12,717 bases of DNA from assembly GCF_029054785.1 (NCBI RefSeq), contig NZ_JAIDEN010000108.1, forward strand, positions 1 to 12,717, read 5' to 3'. Source of the stretch: Duncaniella sp. (GTDB lineage Bacteria > Bacteroidota > Bacteroidia > Bacteroidales > Muribaculaceae). Shown piece by piece: positions 8,001-12,717 of this stretch (position 1 is its first letter; each line of letters begins with the position of its first letter). The notes beneath the pieces are model-generated. The model worked only from the letters and a program-made list of their open reading frames with translations, was not told the origin of the DNA and did no database searches. The translations under genes and the position numbers were made by a program.

Positions 8001-9672
8001 CGTCAAACTCAAATGAGATATCGCCTCTCAGTTTCTCCCCCTTGACAAAAGGATCAAGCGAGACCCTGCGGACCTGTGCATAAAGCTCGGTAAGAGGCCT
8101 CTCTCCACTAAGCTCGGCACCTCCGGAGGCTGAGAAATCAAGCATCGGAGATGTGGATCTCAACGTCGCGTCGACACTGTTTCCTCTGAAATCAGCATTT
8201 GCGCTGAGATCCGAGAACTCATAACCGTTCCAGATGAATTCCGGAACTGAAAGTCCAAGCGTTCCCCGGATATTCTTATTGTTCATAATCGTCAGATCCG
8301 CCTCTGATTCAAAAGATATATAGGTCAGAGGAGTCAGAGACTTATGCAAAGCAGAGGGATTCAGGCCCATCGAGGAAACAAAACCGTCTATTCTCAGAGG
8401 GCCTTCAGGACCGTCTTTTTTGAGACCGCAATCAATGTCAACACTTCCGCAGTCTGTATCCAGCGCACCGTTGAAGTCAATTCCACCGGGTTGCAATGTC
8501 AGATCTCCGAGCAAATCAATCTCCCCTAATGGAGCAAGAGGGAGAAGCCTTTTATATAAATCATGACCAAGATTTGTCTCATTCGAGATATAGCTCAAAG
8601 CCTGCGGAACAGAAGCCTGCACATTGAGGCGCTGAAGACTGACAAACAGAGCCTTCGGGCCACGTGTGAGGTTTTCAATAAAGCCGTGGGCGCTTATGCG
8701 GGCATTTCTCTCGGCAATCGAGAGTTCAAAACGATTCAGATTCAGGCTGTCAAGAGCCCCGTCAGCCTCCAGATCAATATCCACCCGCAGATCAGCATCC
8801 TCCAGACCTCTGACAAACGGACTTAGATCCGAGATGGTCAGATAGGACTCCGATAGCGTCTCGACAGGAGAACAGAGGATCTCTTCCGGCACAATCGGGC
8901 CTCCAAGCGGCGAACGCAAGGTGAAATCATTGAGTGCAAGCCTGGAGTCATTCACTTCAACCGCAAAATTCTCCACACTCATCGTTTCCTTGTCAGCATT
9001 CACTACGGCTGTCAGTTCTTTAAGCAAAAGTCCGCAGCCTTCTGATGCCGCCATGCGTTTGATCTCGACTTCAATGCGACTGTCCGAAATGACAGGCGCA
9101 CAAAGGTCGGCCCGCAGTTCTCCGATGCGGATATGGTTGGCATCAAAGCGCCCTGAATCAGCCGGTGCCATATCACGGACATCATAGCTGAGTCCTGATC
9201 GCCGGATGACTACAAGATTGACCGCCAGATCAAATTTAGAGGGACCCTTATCATCCTTTTTCTTGAACCTGTCAATGATAGGCTGGATGTTCAATGGATC
9301 TGACGAAGACTGCCGATAGAGCCTGAGGTCAAGGTCTATGATCTCCACATAGGTAATGACCAGACGCTTGTTCCACAAACCTTCAAAAAAGCTGAAACCT
9401 GCGCCGAGATGGTCGACCCGCAAGGCTTTTTCACCGGCCGGATCGTTCACACTGACGTCAGAAAGCACCACTCGGTTAAAGGGGGCGATAGACACAGAAC
9501 CCACCGAGACTTCTGTTCCCAAAAGCTCGGTGAGTTCTTTTTCTGCTGTATCGGCAATACTGTTCTGGACAGAGGGAAGACTGAGGACAACATAAAGAAT
9601 CAGCGGTACTGCCAGAGGCAGCACTAATACAAATATAAGTATAAAGCGCAGAATCCGATAGAATGTTTTCAA
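5089..9672 (-). CDS. tamB: TamB-like translocation and assembly module / inter-membrane transport protein
   Basis: This 1527-residue protein fits the TamB family, large beta-groove proteins spanning the periplasm and linked to outer-membrane protein assembly and lipid transport. An N-terminal membrane anchor lies at about residues 8-30, followed by an AsmA-like start (LLGTEVSVGSVSIAPFNRVVLSDVSV) and more than 1000 residues of amphipathic strands. The TamB C-terminal domain is at about 1150-1491 (TFLGDPYSAQLDI near 1250), ending with the strand GVGLVFKRDFDNIF. Usual bacterial lengths are about 1250-1700. A charged tail (1492-1527) follows the final strand. The start is TTG at 9672: no ATG or GTG lies nearby in frame, and translation from TTG places the anchor correctly. 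It begins 46 bases after the lipoprotein stop and precedes the protease by 77 bases, so all three are likely co-transcribed. A TamA/TamL partner is not seen in the window. Confidence 0.9.
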   Translation of the reverse strand: MKTFYRILRFILIFVLVLPLAVPLILYVVLSLPSVQNSIADTAEKELTELLGTEVSVGSVSIAPFNRVVLSDVSVNDPAGEKALRVDHLGAGFSFFEGLWNKRLVITYVEIIDLDLRLYRQSSSDPLNIQPIIDRFKKKDDKGPSKFDLAVNLVVIRRSGLSYDVRDMAPADSGRFDANHIRIGELRADLCAPVISDSRIEVEIKRMAASEGCGLLLKELTAVVNADKETMSVENFAVEVNDSRLALNDFTLRSPLGGPIVPEEILCSPVETLSESYLTISDLSPFVRGLEDADLRVDIDLEADGALDSLNLNRFELSIAERNARISAHGFIENLTRGPKALFVSLQRLNVQASVPQALSYISNETNLGHDLYKRLLPLAPLGEIDLLGDLTLQPGGIDFNGALDTDCGSVDIDCGLKKDGPEGPLRIDGFVSSMGLNPSALHKSLTPLTYISFESEADLTIMNNKNIRGTLGLSVPEFIWNGYEFSDLSANADFRGNSVDATLRSTSPMLDFSASGGAELSGERPLTELYAQVRRVSLDPFVKGEKLRGDISFEFDGSVRGRNPDNINGWVKLSELTFDGRNDRSLSISRIELDAMTGDSARSLLLRSPQLDIDLTGSFSLKTLVKDVRAVVAKVYPALLPADTEQEIADFNFDLDLKVKEDSTVSRFLGLPTDIIYPVNVKSFGRGGDVAMIGVDVDAPYLRNKDKLVEGTRLSVLLDAANVRSGVSAHTSFPTKNGMLDLLLNSEGALDSLGTSIVWKIDRQEDFHGNFDFSALFSRSDGDNDVLLTDISVAQTQMVFNDSVWTVNPASVQVSPKRIAVSNLSGQRAGQSLKINGVASADSTDRLIVELDAIDVDYIFDSLNMSDAVQFGGRATGSFYGLKLLSGDPVLYTPRLKVDGLKYNGCVMGDGDIRSYWDHEAKSVRIMADIVGKNGSRSEVDGIIKPMSSELDFMFKADKAPVGFMAPFMSAFTSKISGEVSGEAHLYGTFKNLDLTGDIFAKDLSLKLDFTNTTYTTTDSVHLRPGMITFDNICLTDRNGKTASLNGYVAHTYFHDPTFRFDITGARDFLVYDVGENQTEDPWYGLVYGNGKASVSGVPGRVDINVAMSTAQKSTFTFVMSDAEQAIDYQFITLRDKNKAYKDSIAALDPTPLIVRQLRERIRNKEEQSASTYAMTFDIGITPSVSINLLMDPVGGDKITAFGSGQMRMSYSSDGDLRMYGDYKINHGVYNFTLQDIIIKAFKIKDGSKITFLGDPYSAQLDIVASYSLNANLSDLDESFLEDRELTRTSVPVDALMMVRGDIRQPEISFDLDFPTLTRDTYRKVRSIVSTEDMMNRQIIYLLALSKFYTPDYMTATHGNELVSVASSTISSRLSSMLGELSDNWSIAPAIRSDRGDFSDVQVDVALSSHLLNNRLLLNGNFGYRDNSMNNNSFIGDFDIRYLLNRAGTIQLKAYNRYNDQNYYLKSALTTQGVGLVFKRDFDNIFSFLKRRKTPKKEAGQSEKSKPENAVKNEEEKMSEKSEKQM

Positions 9673-9718
9673 CTCAGTCGCCGCAGGCCGATATATAAAG
9701 TCGTTATTCCTAGTTGTT

Positions 9719-10816
9719 TTAGAGTCGACGCGCTACCGAAGCGTCAAGAGTGCCGAGATCGGTCACACGCTCGACGACATCACCGTTGCGGTCAAAGATG
9801 AAAATCGCAGGCAGTGCGCCGACATTGTAGTCGCGCAGAGCCTTGTCACCATCGGCCACACCGTTGAGCACAGTGATCCACGGAAGGTTCTTCGCTGTCT
9901 GCTTCCAGGCATATTCGTCATCATCAAATGCGACCTGATAGATTTCCAGGCCCTGCTGATGATATTTCTCATAGATCTTGTTGAGCATCACGTTGAATGC
10001 AGGCGAATCCTCGGCTGTATAGGCAGTGAAGTTGAGGATGACAACTTTACCTTTTGAGGTCAGATCAAGCAGTGAATGCTGCTTGCCTTCATTGTCAAAC
10101 AGATTGATGTCAAAAGCGCGGACTTCATTGGCATAGGCCACGTTTTCCTCATTAACTTTTCCGGACTTGGGACGATTTGAAATAAAGAGATTGCGCAGGT
10201 AGGTTGTGCGCGGATCCGAGGGACGCAGCTCATTAAAGGCATTTGCCACCGCACCGATAATGCGCAGATCCTCTTTGACTGCCGGGTTGAAAAGCGGCTG
10301 TCCGCCGATACGCTTGCTTATAATATAATAAGGAACAATTCCGGCAGGATCCGAGAGAATCATCTTGCCAAGTTCACGTTTGAGTTCGACGTTAGCAGTG
10401 ACTGCCTGTGCTCCTCCGGAAACCGCTTCGGCACGAAGCAGGCTGTCGACGCGTTCGAGATTCGCAGCTTGTGGAGTACCTGAAAGACTGTGGTTCACAT
10501 CAATATCAGGAGCCTGAGCGGTGATCGAAAGTGTCTCGATGCTGTCAATCGGGAAATAGAGCGACTTCTCTCCCACCCTCAGCCGATAGATGTCAGGGTA
10601 GCCCTGGGCATCACGGCTATAACTGAACGATCCGTTGCCTTTGACCTCGATGGTGTCCATCGGATACCAATATCCCTGATTGTTACCTTCAAGGACAAGC
10701 AGATCTTTTTCGCCAAGTCCGTCAATGCGGCCTTCAAGCTGCCATTTATTGCCGTTGCCACATGAGACAGTGACAGCTAATGAGCTTATGAATAGTAATT
10801 TGCCTATTGTTTTCAT
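9719..10816 (-). CDS. Lipoprotein with DUF4369-like N-terminus and redox-dead thioredoxin-like domain
   Basis: This 365-residue protein starts with a lipoprotein signal peptide and lipobox (VTVSC, lipidated C19). The residues after C19 (GNGNK) lack the acidic run that sends Bacteroidetes lipoproteins to the cell surface, so it probably faces the periplasm. Residues about 24-105 resemble DUF4369, which commonly precedes TlpA-type thioredoxin domains in Bacteroidetes; 118-230 is a helical linker. The thioredoxin-like domain covers about 233-365. The strand KVVILNF and the cis-proline loop (GALPAIFIFD) are intact, but the usual WCxxC is replaced by AEDS (268-271), with no cysteine at either site. 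Disulfide exchange is therefore unlikely; a binding or chaperone-like role is inferred. It is first in the unit with the TamB and tricorn-type genes and has its own promoter at 10860-10891. The domain family is fairly certain; the function is not. Confidence 0.87.
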   Translation of the reverse strand: MKTIGKLLFISSLAVTVSCGNGNKWQLEGRIDGLGEKDLLVLEGNNQGYWYPMDTIEVKGNGSFSYSRDAQGYPDIYRLRVGEKSLYFPIDSIETLSITAQAPDIDVNHSLSGTPQAANLERVDSLLRAEAVSGGAQAVTANVELKRELGKMILSDPAGIVPYYIISKRIGGQPLFNPAVKEDLRIIGAVANAFNELRPSDPRTTYLRNLFISNRPKSGKVNEENVAYANEVRAFDINLFDNEGKQHSLLDLTSKGKVVILNFTAYTAEDSPAFNVMLNKIYEKYHQQGLEIYQVAFDDDEYAWKQTAKNLPWITVLNGVADGDKALRDYNVGALPAIFIFDRNGDVVERVTDLGTLDASVARRL

Positions 10817-10859
10817 TTCTATTGTTCTAAGAGATCTTCTATTTTGGGTTAGATGAGTG

Positions 10860-10891
10860 CAAATTTAGCATATTTTTCTTATTTGGGCAAA
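10860..10891 (-). promoter_or_regulatory. Bacteroidetes promoter for the lipoprotein-TamB-protease unit
   Basis: On the minus strand a TTTG -33 box (10888-10891) is followed by a 20-base spacer and TAAATTTG (10860-10867), a full match to TAnnTTTG. Transcription would start near 10853 and give a leader of about 37 bases before the ATG at 10816. No comparable promoter is visible in the 46- and 77-base gaps further down, which supports one transcript for all three genes. Confidence 0.7.
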
Positions 10892-10935
10892 TGAACTGAT
10901 TGTCAGAGGTGTTTGGAAAGGGTTGGGTACTAATC

Positions 10936-11060
10936 GTGTACTTTCGTGGAAGTTGCCGTAAAGTGGGGAAAACCAATTTTGTAATTCTTGACTCCGGTTA
11001 AGGATTTTTAACCGCCGTCAGTTGCCTCTTTTTACCCGTTTCGGTCATCGAAAAGTACAC
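10936..11060. ncRNA. Candidate structured RNA or leader: outer inverted repeat with internal hairpin
   Basis: GTGTACTTTCG (10936-10946) and CGAAAAGTACAC (11049-11060) are inverted repeats differing by one extra A. They enclose a perfect 7-base-pair stem, CGGTTAA (10995-11001) with TTAACCG (11008-11014) and a 6-base loop. The gap from 10892 to 11279 has no gene I can support. Strand is unproven. A candidate minus-strand promoter at 11126-11155 would transcribe the element toward the lipoprotein gene. Alternatives are a small transposon-like relic (no target duplication seen) or a regulator-binding region. No known RNA family was recognised. Confidence 0.35.
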
Positions 11061-11125
11061 CCGGAAGCGGAATTTTCGGGAGAGTTGTCAGTCATTGTCC
11101 TCTTTCAAAATCGTAATTTCGCATA

Positions 11126-11155
11126 CAAAAGTAGCTATAATTTCCGGGACGCAAA
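11126..11155 (-). promoter_or_regulatory. Candidate minus-strand promoter inside the intergenic gap
   Basis: Minus-strand TTTG (11152-11155), an 18-base spacer and TACTTTTG (11126-11133) fit the Bacteroidetes promoter pattern with a spacer one or two bases short. It points toward the lipoprotein gene, about 300 bases away, and its transcript would carry the inverted-repeat element at 10936-11060. Confidence 0.4.
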
Positions 11156-11182
11156 AATGTGGTGCCAGATTCTCGGCACATA
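11154..11182 (-). terminator. Possible weak terminator after the esterase
   Basis: On the minus strand GTGCC and GGCAC form a 5-base-pair GC-rich stem with an 8-base loop, followed by CACATTTTT. It lies about 100 bases after the esterase stop and its T-run overlaps the -33 box of the candidate promoter at 11126-11155. The stem is short, so this is tentative. Confidence 0.3.
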
Positions 11183-11279
11183 TTTTCAGCTATTTTTAGC
11201 CATGCCTGATGTCGGCTCAAATCTTTGAATAAGACAATCGGACTCTATGGTCTACGCAAAGATGCAAATTTTTATCGAA

Positions 11280-12479
11280 TCATTCGCCTCTGAATAATTT
11301 CGGAACAAATTCGGTCAGATAGATTCGCCAGTTTTTCCAGATATGGCCGTCAGGGGTTTCGTAGTAAACATAGGGATAGCCATTCTCGTCAAGCATCCTG
11401 CGATACTGGGTGTTGGCGTCATAGAGGAAATCGGTGTTGCCGATGGCAATCCAGTAGAGCGCCGGTTTTCTGTCAAACTGCGTCTTCAGTTTACTGTCGA
11501 TATCTGTGTAGACAGGTGATTTCACACCATCATTCGGCTTGATGGCGGCGGAGAAAAGGCCTACATAGTCAAACATATCGGGATATTCTCTCGAAATGCC
11601 CAGCGAGTGGAAACCGCCCATCGACAGTCCGGCAATAGCACGGTGGGACTTGTCGGCCAGTGTGCGGTAGTTTGAATCGATGAAATCGACCACTTCGGGA
11701 AATGAGGCCTCGAATGAACCGTCCATCGTCTTGGGGAGCCTGATTGTCGGAGGCACAATTCCCGACGAGTTTTCGCCCGGAGCCGCTTCCTGAGAGGCAT
11801 TGCCGTTGGTCATCACGACAATCATCGGCTCGGCCTTGCCCGACGCAATGAGATTGTCGAGAATCTGCGCAGCGCGTCCGAGCTCGACCCAGGCATTTTC
11901 ATCGCCGCCCATTCCGTGGAGAAGATAGAACACCGGATAGCGTCCGTCGCCCTGCTCATAACCGGCAGGAGTATAGACCGTCATTCGGCGGCTCATGCCG
12001 AGCGATGGACTGTCGTACCACACCTTCGATATGGTTCCGTGGGGCACATTGCTGACTCTGTATAAGTCGGCCCTTTCGCCGGGGATTATGAAGATGTTAG
12101 AGACAGAAGCCACATCGCGAAGCATGTAGACATTGTTGGGGTCGTTGATACGGAGCGAATCGACAAGATAAGTGTAGCTGTATAGCTCAGGAGACAGAGG
12201 CGCGGCAGTTGTGAACTCCCAGAGTCCGTCGCTATTCTTTTTCAGTTCGGCTTTACCTGGGACATCAAAGGAGCCGTAAGGAGTTGTGACCTTTTCTGTC
12301 GGCAGGAAATCACCGGTCACGATTACCTGATGGGCCTTGGGCGCGTCAAGACGGAATGTCACAGTATTGTCGGGGTGAATGTCGGGCGATATGATTGTAG
12401 GCACGCCCCAGATGGCCTGCTGAGCCAGCGCTGACAGCGAAAGACTCAGTGCCAGTACGAGAGATAATAATTTTTTCAT
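11280..12479 (-). CDS. Secreted CE1-type carbohydrate esterase (alpha/beta hydrolase)
   Basis: This 399-residue protein (from the chosen start) is predicted to remove acyl or feruloyl groups from plant polysaccharide. Numbering here is from the upstream ATG at 12500. A signal peptide begins at M8 (MKKLLSLVLALSLSLSALA-QQ), so I chose the ATG at 12479; the ATG at 12500 would put seven extra residues in front. Residues about 30-140 form an early-set, CBM48-like beta domain common in this subfamily (VTFRLDAPKAHQVIVTGDF). The esterase domain follows with the oxyanion segment LLHGMGG (193-199), nucleophile S293 in GLSMGG, D357 in GNTDFL and H386 in PDGHIWKNWR, so the triad is complete. It lies 22 bases behind the stop of a glycoside-hydrolase-like gene, so the two are one operon; that neighbour supports a role in hemicellulose use. 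Exact substrate is uncertain; acetyl-xylan and feruloyl esterase activities are both possible. Confidence 0.88.
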   Translation of the reverse strand: MKKLLSLVLALSLSLSALAQQAIWGVPTIISPDIHPDNTVTFRLDAPKAHQVIVTGDFLPTEKVTTPYGSFDVPGKAELKKNSDGLWEFTTAAPLSPELYSYTYLVDSLRINDPNNVYMLRDVASVSNIFIIPGERADLYRVSNVPHGTISKVWYDSPSLGMSRRMTVYTPAGYEQGDGRYPVFYLLHGMGGDENAWVELGRAAQILDNLIASGKAEPMIVVMTNGNASQEAAPGENSSGIVPPTIRLPKTMDGSFEASFPEVVDFIDSNYRTLADKSHRAIAGLSMGGFHSLGISREYPDMFDYVGLFSAAIKPNDGVKSPVYTDIDSKLKTQFDRKPALYWIAIGNTDFLYDANTQYRRMLDENGYPYVYYETPDGHIWKNWRIYLTEFVPKLFRGE

Positions 12480-12501
12480 ATATCGACAAGTTTGATTCAT
12501 T

Positions 12502-12717
12502 TTATTCGCCTATAATCACAAAACCGCCGTCAGGCATGATTTCGACCGGAACAGAAGCTGCATTTTTCAGTTTGAGCTGCTTTGCTTTGAGCTCCTTGCC
12601 CTTCTCGTCGGCATAACTCACGGCTTCAGCGCCCTTCAGACCGAGCGCCGAAAGGTCAAGTTTAACTTTCACCGGCTCCTTGAGGGCATTGACACCGGCG
12701 ATATACCACTTGTTGGC
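12502..12717 (-). CDS. C-terminal end of a probable glycoside hydrolase (partial)
   Basis: Only the last 71 codons and the TAA stop are in the window; the gene continues past the right edge. The visible sequence is a beta-sandwich-like ending: NKWYIAGVNALKEPVKVKL, then a DLSALG strand, then SYADEKGKE, finishing with MPDGGFVIIGE. The WYIAGVN...LDLS.LG pattern and a final GGFVI strand resemble the C-terminal domains of GH97-type alpha-glucosidases/galactosidases, although other hydrolase families with accessory beta-sandwich domains could look alike. The next gene, a CE1-type esterase, starts 1 base (ATG at 12500) or 22 bases (ATG at 12479) after this stop, so they are almost certainly co-transcribed. 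The catalytic part is not visible, so the family assignment is tentative. Confidence 0.6.
   Translation of the reverse strand, partial: ANKWYIAGVNALKEPVKVKLDLSALGLKGAEAVSYADEKGKELKAKQLKLKNAASVPVEIMPDGGFVIIGE

Noticed and set aside
10936..11060. Miniature transposon with terminal inverted repeats
   Set aside because: No target-site duplication is visible at the ends and no second copy exists in the window, so it is not called a mobile element.
11022..11228. 68-codon plus-strand open frame in the gap before the esterase
   Set aside because: No domain, signal peptide or plus-strand promoter is seen, and it overlaps the inverted-repeat structure.

Overview
The window looks like a chromosomal segment of a Bacteroidales bacterium, plausibly a gut Muribaculaceae or Prevotella-like lineage. 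This is inferred from Bacteroidetes-type promoter boxes (TTTG, about 20 bases, TAnnTTTG), weak Shine-Dalgarno signals, a lipoprotein with a DUF4369-type N-terminus, a TamB of the large Bacteroidetes kind, an N-terminal piece of a Bacteroidetes-type tyrosine recombinase, and a carbohydrate-active esterase directly behind a glycoside-hydrolase-like C-terminus. I cannot name the species.

Layout. Positions 1-770 are a mobile-element edge. A short minus-strand ORF (22-447) matches only the N-terminal DNA-binding part of a tyrosine recombinase. Its upstream region is AT-rich, with a consensus -7 box, a tandem 11-base repeat and an imperfect inverted repeat. A strong plus-strand terminator hairpin (692-721) separates this region from a plus-strand tandem GNAT acetyltransferase (773-1624). 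A long two-sided hairpin (1677-1720) lies between the acetyltransferase and the convergent minus-strand unit.

Positions 1757-10891 are a three-gene minus-strand unit with a good promoter at 10860-10891. The genes are a lipoprotein with a thioredoxin-like fold that has lost both CxxC cysteines, a 1527-residue TamB-like envelope protein that appears to start at TTG, and a 1084-residue secreted tricorn-type S41 protease with its full catalytic set. All three are predicted to work in the periplasm or at the membranes, so a shared role in envelope biogenesis or periplasmic protein and peptide quality control is a reasonable inference, not a demonstrated one.

Positions 10892-11279 hold no convincing gene. 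They contain an 11-12 base inverted repeat enclosing a perfect 7-base-pair hairpin, downstream of a candidate minus-strand promoter. This may be a structured RNA or a long leader, and it is the least explained sequence here. Positions 11280-12717 are the end of a polysaccharide-use operon on the minus strand: the C-terminus of a probable glycoside hydrolase (cut by the window edge) followed at once by a secreted CE1-type esterase. I found no rRNA, tRNA, CRISPR array or complete insertion sequence. Apart from the noncoding element, the clearest oddities are the redox-dead thioredoxin-like lipoprotein, the TTG start and charged tail of TamB, and the truncated recombinase with its repeats.
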